This document shows, piece by piece, positions 1-14,372 of a DNA stretch of 64,000 nt. Position numbers and translations under genes: made by a program. The stretch spans positions 2,790,001-2,854,000 of the forward strand of contig OY783221.1 of the NCBI GenBank assembly GCA_963678705.1. Direction: 5' to 3'. The notes beneath the pieces are model-generated. The model had not been told where the DNA came from. It did not search any database and was given only the letters and a program-made list of their open reading frames with translations. Source of the stretch: Panorpa germanica. Lineage: Eukaryota > Arthropoda > Insecta > Mecoptera > Panorpidae. Positions within the stretch are counted from its first letter, which is position 1. Each line of letters starts with the position of its first letter.

Positions 1-1600
1 TTTGATTTATTAAATTTAGTAACAAGAAAATAGAGTAAATACAGAAAACGCATGTGTGTCACACGCTAAACACAAACTGTAATCTCATGTACTATTTAAC
101 GTAATTATTTTTACCTGACGTTACGTTTTAATATTTAACAAAGTTTAACATCATTCTGTAACATTGTCAATAAATAAATGCAAGAGACATTTCAAATATT
201 TAATTTTTATAATAATTTTAGTGCTTAAAAAGCTTTATTTACATCAGATATGTATGTACAAATAAGCTCTTGTTATGTAATATTACATTATACTAACCTA
301 AAAAATATTATATATAAGGTAAAGTTTTATTTACCTAAGATGCAAAGTTTTGTGATCATTTTTTTGAAAAATAAATCTACCCTTATTTACATTCCATGAC
401 AGGATTTTTGAGGATTTAGTATAGATATAAAAAAGACCCTTTAGCTTTAAATACTACTAGATTTTCTTATGTAAAATATTAAATAAATATGGATACATAA
501 ATTCTGTTGCTTTGTCTTATATTTCCCGAACCAATTTCATTGATTATGTGTTTATATAATCATACACCTGTTAATCAGCGATGTAATAACCATAAATTAG
601 GCCTCAGCACCATAAAAACTGCCATGATTATTGGTGATAGAACATAGTATCGGAAATAGAGCAACGTTATAGAGTTCTGTCGACTCCAAATATCCAAATA
701 TGTTGGCCGTTGACTCACACTACAATGAAAGTAGCTATAACTAATATACCGTTAGCTCATCTGACCAGAATGCAGCTGTAATATCTCTGGTCAGTGTTAC
801 CAACTAAAAAAATATAATTTCTTTACAAAAATTTAAAGACAAAATTCAATATATCTCATACGTCATATTTCTGTTCAATTTTTGAAGTGATTTTGTACAT
901 TTAACTTATAAATTCAATGTCAATGAATGCTCGTACATTGCGTTATATCTTCTGCAATACATTTACTTGTATTGTCTCCTTCAAGTATATGTTTGTGAGC
1001 TCGAAGAGTTCTCGTGCCAAACTAAAAACCTCTCTTTGGCATGACAAGTTGACCACGGCAGTAGGCATACCGATACCGCATATACGCGACTCGTAGAGTA
1101 GATCAGACCCGTAGAGATTCAGATCTATGGTATGAATCTATCAGACATGTGAGACAGTGGACAAACTTCATCCACATCAAATTACTAATAATATTAAAAT
1201 AGTGACAGTCAAAATAAACGAAAACGAATTTATTGAAAAGTATAATTAGTGTAATTTGGAATTGTGTATGTTTTTAAACTTCGTCAATATGTGGTTAAAC
1301 CGTTAAATAATAGGGGTTCACTTTAAATCGTCACACAGACACACACACACGCCTATGGGGTGGTGGCACTACCTAGCCTAGCACACGGTTGATTTTAAAG
1401 CGAGGTGTGTTTATTTTTGTAGTCAATTCATTTGATTACGAGTGTTAGCTGGTGTAAACGCATATATAATTTAAACATGAACGTCGTTCTGTATTTTATA
1501 TTAATTACAACTGTATTATACATTAATTAAATATTGTTTTATTTAATTATTCATTGTGTGATTTAAAATATAAGTGTATCTATATGTGAATACGAAAAAA
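1..1600. other. Upstream intergenic DNA, no gene seen
   Basis: AT-rich sequence upstream of the first exon. I see no coding frame of useful length and no RNA gene. It holds one member of a dispersed repeat (60-215) and a short CA-rich run near 1333-1352. Short GC-richer patches around 1010-1150 are single-copy within this window and could be distal promoter DNA, but nothing specific supports that. Confidence 0.6.
60..215 (+). repeat. Dispersed repeat family G, copy 1
   Basis: Shares an extended diverged match with 46050-46200 (common core TTTAACAAAGTTTAACAT, then a CATTG-rich stretch and ATAAATAAATGCA), and a weaker match with 15190-15300. No terminal inverted repeats or coding potential were seen, so the transposon class is unknown. 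Confidence 0.5.
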
Positions 1601-2171
1601 GTGTAAAACAATATTCCCTTTTATAAATCGTGGATAAAACAATTACGGAGTGAGTACCTACGTCCGCATGTTATCTCTCCGAGAGCTGAAACTACAAAAC
1701 GCACAAAACGTGACAGGGGACGCCATGCAACGGATAGAATTGAAAACAACTGAAACGACAATGTCCGAATAGTTGCGATGCTCAACGACAAGAATTTTGT
1801 AGAGAGAAGTATCGTTATTTGCGCTCGCGCCTTTGCTGCTTCTGAATAGGAAGAGTATAGGGGGTACGAGAGGGATAGTGGAGTGAAGTGAAAGAGTTTT
1901 ATATCATTTGAAAAAGAGGGGTAAAGAGCATGGAACATACACCACCGAGCAGTCCAAGTTAGACCGCCTCCGCAGCAAGTATCAAAACACATAAGAGAAA
2001 TATATACAGAGAAAATATAACCTGCATATTAATGTCGACCAATCCCAGTACTCCGCGATTATCATAATCATTTTCTATATTGATAATAACATCAAAGCGC
2101 ATGCGCTTATCAAATATCATATTCGAGAGTACAATATATTATAAATTGATGATTGTTAACATCTTTTTTTT
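1601..2171. other. Proximal upstream region of the zinc-finger gene
   Basis: Less AT-rich than its surroundings, especially 1640-1990, and directly upstream of the inferred core promoter. A 123-codon open frame on the minus strand (1621-1992) has no recognisable domain and looks like a chance frame in less AT-rich DNA. The segment is a reasonable candidate for proximal promoter or an alternative untranslated first exon; this is inference from position only. Confidence 0.35.
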
Positions 2172-2206
2172 TATAAAGATTTTCATAGTTTTCCGATCTC
2201 AGATTT
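2172..2206 (+). promoter_or_regulatory. Candidate core promoter (TATA-like box plus initiator)
   Basis: A TATAAAG box at 2172-2178 is followed by TCAGAT at 2199-2204. Taking the A at 2201 as +1 puts the T of the TATA box 29 bp upstream, the normal spacing for RNA polymerase II promoters, and TCAGAT is one base from the arthropod initiator TCAGT. TGACCG at 2228-2233 starts at +28 and differs by one base from a downstream promoter element. The parts are individually weak in AT-rich DNA; the spacing and position about 300 bp before the start codon make the call. Other start sites are possible. Confidence 0.35.
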
Positions 2207-2499
2207 CCAGTGCAAGCTTTGTTTTGTTGACCGTCCGTTAACTCGCTAAAGTGTCGCTAAAACACAAAACATGTGTTTCAATTGTAAGCCAGTGAATGTT
2301 TTGTTTAAGTGACTCTTAACTTAATTTTTGTGACATTTCTTCAATGTATTTGTGTTTAATGAAATTACTAATTTATAAAAAAAAACAATTAGTGTTTTAA
2401 CAGGGGTTTTATTTATTTATTATTTAAATGAAGACTAATGTGTTAATTTTTTAAATTTCATAAATTGACATTTTTTAGTGTCTTAAAATTATTCAAATA
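2201..2499 (+). other. Inferred 5' untranslated region of exon 1
   Basis: Lies between the inferred initiator and the ATG at 2500. It is AT-rich with several stop codons in all frames and short poly-A/poly-T runs. The extent depends on the promoter call and could be interrupted by an unseen intron. Confidence 0.35.
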
Positions 2500-2572
2500 A
2501 TGTCACGACGGAAACAAGCAAGGCCCATAAGGCACCTGGAGGGCGAGGAAGCACCTGCAGCACCTGTGAACG
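2500..2572 (+). CDS. First coding exon of a NuRD-recruiting zinc-finger transcription factor (SALL/FOG/BCL11/ZNF521-like), partial
   Basis: The exon encodes 24 residues plus one base of codon 25, starting MSRRKQARPIRHLEGEEA. MSRRKQxxP at the extreme N-terminus is a known signature: in SALL, FOG (ZFPM), BCL11 and ZNF521 proteins it binds RBBP4/RBBP7 of the NuRD complex and recruits histone deacetylase activity in the nucleus, with Arg3, Arg4 and Lys5 being key contacts. All are present here. Coding stops at a consensus donor, leaving a phase-1 intron; if the intron were not removed the frame would stop at 2728. A very short first exon carrying only this peptide fits these families. No zinc finger is in the window, so insect candidates (u-shaped, spalt, the BCL11-like gene) cannot be separated. 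The exon is less AT-rich than its flanks, as expected for real coding DNA. Confidence 0.85.
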
Positions 2573-2578
2573 GTGAGT
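2573..2578 (+). other. Splice donor of intron 1
   Basis: The sequence CG|GTGAGT matches the metazoan 5' splice consensus at every intronic position from +1 to +6. It follows the last recognisable coding base and precedes pyrimidine- and proline-rich readthrough that is unlike these proteins, so it is preferred to continuation of the frame. Confidence 0.8.
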
Positions 2579-2835
2579 CCTCAAACCTCTGCATCTCTTT
2601 ACCCACCCCCTGTTTAAATATGCCCCCTCTTGTTTCCCCACCTACATTTTTTCAGGATTCTTCCATCATCGGCGGCGTACGATACGGCGACAACCACAAT
2701 GCAACAGTTTTGTCTTTAATGAGACTATGATATCGTCAAGCGTCGTTTTATTCCAAGTGACATTAAAGAGATGTAACAAACTGTCGAACTGTCTGGGATT
2801 TTAAAAACTGAACGCGACGCCGCGGGCTCTTCTAC

Positions 2836-2856
2836 CGCTAAACGCTAAACGCTAAA
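2836..2856 (+). repeat. Perfect triple tandem heptamer CGCTAAA
   Basis: Three exact copies of CGCTAAA lie in a CpG-richer patch (about 2808-2880) just inside the intron. Unusually for this window the unit contains CpG. It could be a clustered binding site near the promoter or a small replication slippage product. Confidence 0.8.
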
Positions 2857-5800
2857 CGTCGCGCCGTGTGTCGTCTCGTGGTGTTTTACTCTAGCCTCTA
2901 GAGAAATGAATGAATATTATTGTCAATTATCAATATTCTAAACTCCAAAGACGAGATTCTGTGAGAACCCAATAAATACTAACCATACATCCACGGATTT
3001 ACAGTTCACTGGAATATTTCCATTTTAAATGAAAAGATATGTTTTGAAAACCATATTTATAATAAATATTATTTAAAACACTCAAAATATACGTTAATTA
3101 ACATAAAAGATTGACAGAATAACGTACAACTTTCATTCAAAATATTTCTAAACGTAAAATTATGTAAATCGTTATTATGAATTCCTAATCATAATAATTT
3201 ATCCGGACTTCATTTTGAAATTATTGAAAATGTAAATAAAAATTAAAAATCAGTTTTTTAAAGGTTTTTAAATAATTACTGAATCTAAATGGTTTTGTAA
3301 CTGAAATTACTTTTATGTCAACAAACATTTCAGTATAGAATTTACCTGTTATAGAAAACATAAGTAATATTCTTAAAATCTATATTAGCCTACTTAAGAT
3401 ATCATAATATTTATTATTTTTAAGGTATACATTACTTTGAATTTATTAAAGTTAATAAATAAAATGTTACAAATCAATTTTATTAAAATGCACTGTTAGG
3501 TGTTCTTAAGTTTTTTTTAACTGTGTACTTGGACTGAGACTGATATCTCATGAACGACATAAAAATGATTTGAATATGTTGCGTAGGTCAAGGTCGTTCA
3601 TGGCGCCATTCAAAATGAACGGACAACCATAAGTTTTACAGCAGAGATTACATGAAATATTAATTAATCATATCTATTAATTAAAAACAATTTTAGAGAC
3701 ACGTTGCAAAGGTTATGGGTAAATGAATGTTATGAGAGCGAGTAACACTTATTTCTTTAACAGATTTAACTGATAGATAACACTTTACGATATAACTGTA
3801 TCCTTTTATAGTCTCCATAATTAATGCTGAATATTAATTTCGTTTTTATTACATCTTTATCTCACAAAAATCAAAATAACAAAATACTTTAACTTCCGTT
3901 TAAAAAAAACTATCTCAAATTAATCAATAATTAAAAAAATAAGTCTAATAATTCGCTCAATTATTGAACATTTCGATTATATACTTTCAAATCGATGATT
4001 AATTATGTTAACCGATTGTTCTCGTTTAGTTAAGATATAATACATTTTTTAATACATTTTTAATTGCTAGAAATCTCCATAATTTACCGTAAATCATTAA
4101 ATAATTAACACATTTTAATAAAACGTCAAATTATAAACAATATTTATAAAAACAAATAATAAAATCTATACATATAAGCAATCAAACTTCTAAGTTATTA
4201 GTTAATATAAAAAATTAAGTATAAATAAATTAAAAAGTTATAAAACGTCGTTTTAACCTACATAATAATATGAGAACAGGTATTCTATCCTAGGAATAGG
4301 ACATAGGCAAGAGAAGGGCGGAGGGGGAACATCGAGGCACACACTGGACTCCACAACGACTCCAAAACGACAGCCAGACTAATAAAAATCTAATGGTATT
4401 CGAAATGAACTGTTTAGGCATATATTTCCTTGTTTGAAATTTCTGAAAATACATTTATATGATAAATAGGTATATTAACAATTTAAAAGTATTTTATTTT
4501 ACTTAAAATATATACCATATATGTATATTAGTTGGGGCACCTAATATCATACACGAATTATTTATTTGTCAGATACGTCAATAAAATTAGAAGTGTAAAC
4601 AACAAATCAAAAATATTGTACAGTCTTTACATTCTTTCCTCTTCAAATTATAATAAAGTCGCAAACAAAATATATGAGAGAAATTTAGAACATTTTATTC
4701 TCTATGTACTCAGATAGAAAACCAGCTCATACTAATTAATTGAATTCTAAATATAGAAAAATTCTTTACACAAAAAATGTATTTGAAACTTCAAGGATGC
4801 TTAGTCCCAGGTCATCAGGTGTGTTTGTCCTGTAAATACCGAACAGGACATAACTCCATTACCAATAATGTTCTTTTACATCAAGAAGAACAAAAAAAAA
4901 AGTACAAAAAAGGGCAACAACAAAATAAAAACCTTCTGTATGTCCGACGTTCATTATTGGCTGTTGCTTGCCCGGACCGCGCAAGGTTATTGCTTGTTTG
5001 TGAATTATAACTTATCGTGAACAACTCAAACTTGTATTAAATGTTAAATAGTTGTTAAGAAATAAAATATATGGAGCAAGTCTGGTAATTGCAGAAGAAC
5101 ACTACATTGCAATCACCATTGTGACTTACTAAAAGCCGGTATACAAAGAAAATTTTCATGTTGTTAGATTCAGCATTTATTTTGTTATAACTTCCATCCA
5201 CTCTGTGATAAATATGTACCTATATAGAGTAGTAATGAGCAGGAATAAATTATTAAACTTCGAGATCGCCCTAACCCAAAATTATTTTTAGTTCTTATCA
5301 TTATCGGTGTAGAATTTTGCACTCTTTTTACCCTCTTGCAAATTATATTGTCTACAATCACTACTTACATGGATTTTGAAAATTTATTGTAAATATATTT
5401 ATACGGTTTAAAAAGTTCCCTGACGTCATTTTGGTAATTGCAAAACTATAGAAAAGTCAGACGTTTGGTCAGTGGCTTACCAAGAAACTTAGAAGCCTAG
5501 AACGCTGTTAAATATGGGGTCTACCACAATTATCTAGTTGACCCGTTACCTCTTTTTAGATCTCTTGTAAATTCAATTGTATTTAGTCATAATTTAACCG
5601 AAGTTTTGGGGAATATGTTGGGCCAAAGCATGGTAGATTTCACTTGACATTTTCTGTCACTTTAAATTACTATTTTTATTGTCTCCTATTAACGATAACC
5701 TCATTTATTGATAGTTAGACAAAACCTGATGTATTCACTGACACTAATATGCAATACTTTTACACTCTGTTGTATAAAAGAGATGGCAATTCATAGAAGA

Positions 5801-8800
5801 GATTCCAGATTTTTTTTATAGCTTTGGATCTCTTTAATAAATCTTTTGTTAATAATAACTCTTATAATTGAATTTTGCGTTATTATAACAAACAGTAGGA
5901 AAGTAAAAAGGATCATAATATACGTAATACACAGGCCTTTAATGTCTTAATTAGCTACAGATAAACTAATTCAATAATTAAGTTTGAATCCTTTATGACT
6001 TCAAGGAAGTACGAGTTTATTTTGTGTGAAAGTTTAATTATTATTAGTTATAGCTAGATATATTTGTACACATTTTAATTATAATAATTTAAAGTAGGTT
6101 ATAGGCTTAATCATTTGCACAATCAATCAAATTATTAGCTACTCGTCAATCAATAATTTTATTTAAAGTTAATAGATTATAAATCGAGAAGCGTAGCATA
6201 AATTTGAGTAGCAAAGCAACTATTATTATAAAGTAAGAAATAAGGAAATAACTATTATGAACAAATTATAACTGGTTGCGGTCACACATCGTCAGTTACA
6301 TAGAAAACGTTATTTATTTTTTGTTGCTTTATACTTCAATAAATTGCTAGTTAATAAAAAGTCTTAATCATAAAACTTATTATGACAAATACAAATAATA
6401 AGTTTAATTTTGTTCACTGTAAAATCATACAGATAATCAAATTAGAGTTTTAAAATTTAGTACGGTTGTTTTAAACCTTCATTTAATATCACCTGTAATA
6501 GAAATTCCGGCTAATGTTCAATTTCAATACCAGCGAACGACTGCTCGCTCACCGGTAATGGTTTGTCTGATTCTCCCTACTCATTCTTATAGATTTCAAC
6601 AAAAAACCTATAAACATATAATTTATTTTAATATCCTAATATCTCTTCTTTTCTATGCACTCTATCATATTTTAAAAATATATAATGGTACAATTTTTTT
6701 CATTGAATCCCTACAAAAGCTCTAGAATGAATAAATAAGTTTTTACGTTAAATAAACAATCATACCGCAAATTGCCCAGTAAATAAAATTCTTACTAAGA
6801 ATAACAACATTTTATAAGTAATTTAAATAATTAAAGTATATAGTAATCATAATAATAATAATATAATAATCTTTACTTGACATAAGTGGTGACTTGATTA
6901 CGGAACTGATTTTGATCATTAATCAAAAGATTCTTTTGAGTTTAAAAGCTACCAGAGCTGTATTTAGCATGGTTATACTGACTTTTTACGGGATCTTAAT
7001 TCGGGACTGCCCAAGAAATTAAATAAATACTGAAATCGTAAGTTGCTTATAAATATAGTATTAAATTTTTTACCACCCTTATATTTTATGTGCGTGGTTG
7101 ATATAAAAATTAATTTAATTATGTGCTCTCATAATAATATTTAAGCTTAATTTAACTTAAGAAAATTTAATTTTTTTATTTATATACTCTAATTTTACAT
7201 AATATGTACTACAAAATACATTCTTTCACATATATTTATGTTTTATGAAGTAAATAGCACTTTTTAAACAGGATTATATAAAGTTACATATAAACTAAGG
7301 TTTTTAGTAGGCCAGGCAGCTACTTTATTTTAAGATAACACTGGTAGAACTGTGTTACTAAGGAGAATTATTGAATTTCTTCAAAATATCAAGACGTTAA
7401 ATTCCGGCCCTGTTTTCGCAGGTATCTGTCGCTACAACATTCTTCTATGACTGTTTTTTTCAGCTTGTTTATAATGCTCATACTGCAATATTACTACCTA
7501 TACATTAGACATACGTACATCGTACTTATTATATAACACCGTCTGCATCACGATTAAACGTGGATTAAACCTGACAAGCCGTTACTAAAATTATAACGAA
7601 TTATAACACGTTATAGTATGTTTGTATATCCGTATCAGATAAATAAACATATAGTTTGAAAGATATGGTAATTTATTAGAATAAGAATTTACTTACATTT
7701 GAAAATAAATTAACAAAATTAAAGTTGTAAATACAGGCAGGCATGCTCTCAAGCTTTTTAAATTGTTAGGTGTAAACAGCTTATATTATATTTGAAACTC
7801 ACCTCTCAAGTCGCAACTCGCTGCTCATGAACAGCGAGTTGAAAAGTATCTCTACAAAGTTTTAAATAAGTCTTTGATTTGTATAAGTACGATTAATTTA
7901 ATGATTACGCTAATAACTTACTGTTAAGGGATTGTTTACCGAGTAAACTAATAAAATGTGCATCAATAGGGTTGTAAACCACTATCTAAAAGTTTCCAAA
8001 GATATAGCTGTTTAAAATTTACATATCTGTTTTGCGCCTAATTTTTAACCAAATTTTTAACCAATCAAGTAAGTAGCAATAGCTATTATGTAATATACAA
8101 TCAAGCTCTAAAATATGTCTCAAACATATTCGTCTACACTGTTATTTATTTATAATCACGTAAACAGTTCTTTGGATATAAAACTGACTGTTCCTGATTC
8201 AGTTTTATCCACCTACACTTATAAATCAATGTTTTTGTTCTTCGTGGATTAAACTTAATCAATGTCACTTTCTATTAAAAAATAACGAGTATAGAATTAG
8301 AATAATCTTATATGTGTCAGTATGTAAACCATAACGAGAAATGATACATAAATACAACCTTGCAACAGATCAGTAGTATACAACCTTTGTTTTTATTACT
8401 ATTAATTTCATAATAAAAAATAATTAAGTGAGTGACACTGTTTTTAGTTAATTAACTTAATTTCTTTATGTTTTCATTTTAGGTTAAAACCTTAAATTAA
8501 CACTAAAACTCAGTGAGTGTGAATAGGGCTTTAGTGCCTGTCTTAATTTTATTAATAAAATACAAATGAAATTTTCTTTCTACAAATGACAGTTTTTAAA
8601 ATTGAGTTTTTTTCATACACTGCCTAACAAATGTTCAATACAACAGCGAAAAAATTAGCTAACCAAAACAAAATATCAAAACTTGTAAAAGTTGATTGGC
8701 GTAATAATAGAGATCAATGGAAAGAAACTACTAATACAAAAATTAATCAGTAAAAATTGTTTTAATTTATTTATAAGTTATTGTTGATTAATAATATGAC

Positions 8801-10307
8801 ATTTCATAAAACAAATAAATACAATTCATTAATCCTGAAGCCTCGCAAAACTTTCAACCGGCTCTGTCTATCTATATAAAATAAGTCAGAGAAAGATTCG
8901 AAAATTGTGCAAAGCAAATATTATTTAGAAAAAGGAAATATATTTAGATATGTAAACAAAATGTTGTAGCTTGGTTTTACAAATATGCATTATTTTTTAT
9001 TAAGACTTGTACAGTGATGCAAGGTTGCATGCTTCTGCATCAGATCAAGTCTTACACAAAAAGTGATGTATTATTAGCAGAATACATTAATAAATTCAAT
9101 TCTATGAGCCGTTTAAATTAAAACAAATAAATTTTGGATTTAACGACCGCGTTTTCGCTCTTAATTATTTAATTTTTAATTTACTATCTATCACTCAGAT
9201 GTTATTTGTCACTCTATATATAATCAGCATTATATTTTCTAAGCATTATAAAAGCTCTGTCTCCTTGCCCCTCTGTGGTATAAATGGCTATGCCCTAGCT
9301 TAGGATTGACTCATACCAATGGCTTAAGTGCATCAGGTTTTATATATCAACCAATAAAAAATTACCATGTTAAAATATGTAGTGAAAATATTGACTATAC
9401 ATCCATTATTTGATTATATATAGTAGGGAAAAGTATATCCCGATATTAAGTACAACACTTTACGTATATTAATGAGTATTGAGATATTATTTTTTGTTTG
9501 CACAGCTTTCTAAGTAGGGTCAGACACGTGACAAAATGATTAAAGAAAAAATTTGCGGCATCTCATTAGTGCGCATGTATCATGGAATAGAAATACACAT
9601 ATACATACAGGTCGGAGCACGGTGGTCTAACGGGGCAGCCCACGCTTATAAAGGTATACTAGAAAAGGGCCCAAAATGGAAAATGCTCACACTATGTAGT
9701 TATAACTCTGTCCTGCGTCGCGTCAATGCGCTACATTGGTCGTACTAACAAATTGTTATAAACAACATAGTTTATTAATTACTGTTTTAGTTTATAAATA
9801 ATAAAAAATAAAATAAACAAACTCATCATATTTTGTATAAAATTAATCCTTACATATGTATGTTATGTATATTTAATAAGTTTGTATGTTAAGCCTTCAA
9901 ATTGGTCCCTATTTAACACTCAACATATTTATGTAGATGATACTTCATGCATCATAATATGATTATTTATAATAACATAAATAGTGCAACGAGCGAATGC
10001 TGGAGAAAAATCTTCAAATATATTTTCAAAGTAATATTTGTGTATATTTATTTAATGTAATGTAAAGGCATAGATATTATGGATTATATGACGAAAAAAG
10101 AACCCTGGTCCAAAAAAGCTTGTAAAATTATGAAAAATTAAAAATAATTTATTTAAATTTGTACTAACTACATTCATAAATATTTGATATATTAACAAAG
10201 ATTTATTTCTATAAATTATATGGAAAAATATTATTTGTTATAATTAAAAATTTTGGTATTTCTAACAATATTTCTACTTGCTTCATCTGTACATATAAAA
10301 ATTCAGC
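2857..10307. other. AT-rich intron, no gene
   Basis: No coding region recognised. Contents noted: an imperfect hairpin with 10-bp perfect arms (3549-3558 and 3593-3602), a full CRE palindrome TGACGTCA at 5421-5428, and a GC-richer patch at about 9600-9745 with no repeat partner in the window. Open frames here (61-77 codons) have no domain features. Confidence 0.6.
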
Positions 10308-10497
10308 CTGCGTATGTTTGTGCTTGCAAAACTCGAAAAGTTGTCGGTCGATTGTCTTTAAATTTTGACACAACGTTGTATTCGAATACGCGCATGTTTT
10401 TATAGTAGTAAAATTCATTTCTTTGGTTTTCTTCAGTTGATCGTCGTCTGTGTTTATGTGTGTGAGTGTCTTTTATTTACTTTCCCATTCATTTCAA
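10308..10497 (-). mobile_element. RTE-like non-LTR retrotransposon 3' fragment, copy 1
   Basis: Read on the minus strand this resembles the 3' tail common to arthropod RTE-type elements: an AATTT stretch, ATCGACCGA, then TTTCGAGTTTTGC and a CA/CATA-rich end. A clear second copy is at 36600-36780 in the same orientation; the best conserved piece is TCGGTCGATTGTCTT on the plus strand, and both end at a TTTCCCATTCATTTCA stretch. No reverse transcriptase remains. RTE assignment is from the tail pattern only. Confidence 0.45.
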
Positions 10498-10902
10498 GTC
10501 AAACTGAACCATACCGAAGCGTGGACGGGATAAGCTAGTTTATTATAATGTACTAATGTAAAGAGAGTTATGATAATGTCATAAAAATGTTATAAAGAAT
10601 TATCCCAAAACTTCGGAAAATAATAGTTTGCGTTTTGTGTTTAAAGGGTAATAATATATACTAATCTATTGACTTTTGCCCTCTCTATTTGTAACTTAAT
10701 TATAACTACCGTCAATTTCTAAGATCTCCAAGTATCTAATAAACAATAGTCAACTTATAAAGTTCTGCTATTTGTTCCCTAACGGATATTTAATAAATAA
10801 ACCGATCTACAAATGAGCGTTGTCCTATTTAGAATATATCTGTTTATATTTATACGTTTTTTAATGTGTGGAAGCCCTTCGAACCCCCACTGCGTCATCC
10901 AG

Positions 10903-10923
10903 CCTACTGCCTACTGCCTACTG
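10903..10923 (+). repeat. Triple tandem heptamer CCTACTG
   Basis: Three exact copies. It lies in a GC-richer stretch (10868-10980) that also has TAGCTCAGTGG, resembling a polymerase III A box, but no B box or cloverleaf follows. Confidence 0.75.
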
Positions 10924-11455
10924 TTAGCTTCACATTAGCTCAGTGGAACCCCGTGGTAGCGCATTGGTAGCCCATCTACTAATTCCAAACACGAGCAAAG
11001 CGTCAATATAATATAACTATTTCATAATTTATAGTATTTTTTTCACATAAAGTATCATATTTTTTCAATTTTATTTCATTATAATTGTTATTACATACAT
11101 TTATGATAATTTATTAGCGTTGTGCGGAATGGGAGGTTCTTGTAATACATTAACAAATGTATTTGAATAGACACCATGGCTATTTGGAATAAAAAACTGT
11201 ATGCTACTAGGCACTGCCTCTGCTACTGTTTAATAACAAACTTTTTTTTTTGTTGGACCTCCTATTGTGTATTAAATAAATAAATTGTATTTAATGTTAT
11301 TAATTGTGGGGTAAGGGTACGATTAATAAAAATAAATACATTTGGTTTTAAAATATGTAGCTACACTATTTTTAGCTTTGTTGAGTAAGTTATTTAGGTT
11401 GGTAAATAAGGAATTTAACTGCAGGTGTAAATATATGTATATATACGAGGTGTTT

Positions 11456-13900
<2,445 letters not shown>

Positions 13901-14118
13901 TATAGTCCAAATCACGATAGTTCGGTGGCGACTTATACTTAAAAGAAGTTATAAGAGCGGTATAAATCTATAACGCGATAATGAATTTTATCTTATACGT
14001 TTCTATATACATTATAGAAAAATAAGTGAGTTAGTGCTTTTTAGTTAAATCAGTATTTTATACTCTACAACTTGTTTTAAGTATGAGTCGCCGCCGAACT
14101 TTCGTAATTTGAACTATA
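13901..14118 (+). mobile_element. TA-inserting MITE family A, copy 1
   Basis: A 218-bp unit including flanking TA dinucleotides. The left end (TATAGTCCAAATCACG...) and right end are inverted repeats of about 44 bp with roughly seven mismatches; the most GC-rich part is GTTCGGTGGCGACT on the left against AGTCGCCGCCGAAC on the right. TA on both sides fits Tc1/mariner-type target duplication. There is no open frame, so it is non-autonomous. Copies: 23351-23569 and 49985-50526. Confidence 0.8.
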
Positions 14119-14185
14119 GATCAATTATAACTAGATTTTGTAAAAGGTCATCCTGAATTTTAGCCCCACTCCACTACCTAATTCT

Positions 14186-14372
14186 CACGTCTTGTCACAC
14201 GTTTCTCCCACACAATAGTGAGGTCATATATTTGAACACAAAAATGTTTCTCAGTCTTATTTTGTTTTTTAGTCTTGTTTTTATTTCCCTTTTAAAGTCG
14301 AGTGTTAAATTAGATGTGACATCACGAAATGTAAGATCCCCCCCCCCCTTGGGCACGTCTTGTCACACATTG
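14186..14372 (-). repeat. Dispersed repeat family E, copy 1
   Basis: Both ends carry the same 15-mer in the same orientation (CACGTCTTGTCACAC at 14186-14200 and 14354-14368). The interior matches 31463-31652 on the opposite strand, sharing AAAACAAAATAAGACT and a GACGTCAC-like stretch, and partly matches 39905-40030. It contains a run of eleven C at 14338-14348. Terminal direct rather than inverted repeats argue against a simple MITE; the class is unknown. Confidence 0.65.

Noticed and set aside
1621-1992. 123-codon minus-strand frame upstream of exon 1
   Set aside because: No domain, signal peptide or homologue recognised. It lies in less AT-rich promoter-proximal DNA where chance frames are longer, and ends inside the likely upstream regulatory region.
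2573-2727. Continuation of the exon 1 frame to a stop at 2728 as a 76-residue protein
   Set aside because: It requires ignoring a consensus donor; the extension is low-complexity and unlike the family.
10934-10975. TAGCTCAGTGG and GTGGTAGCGC, resembling tRNA A boxes
   Set aside because: No B box or acceptor stem follows; at most a decayed SINE head, not supportable.
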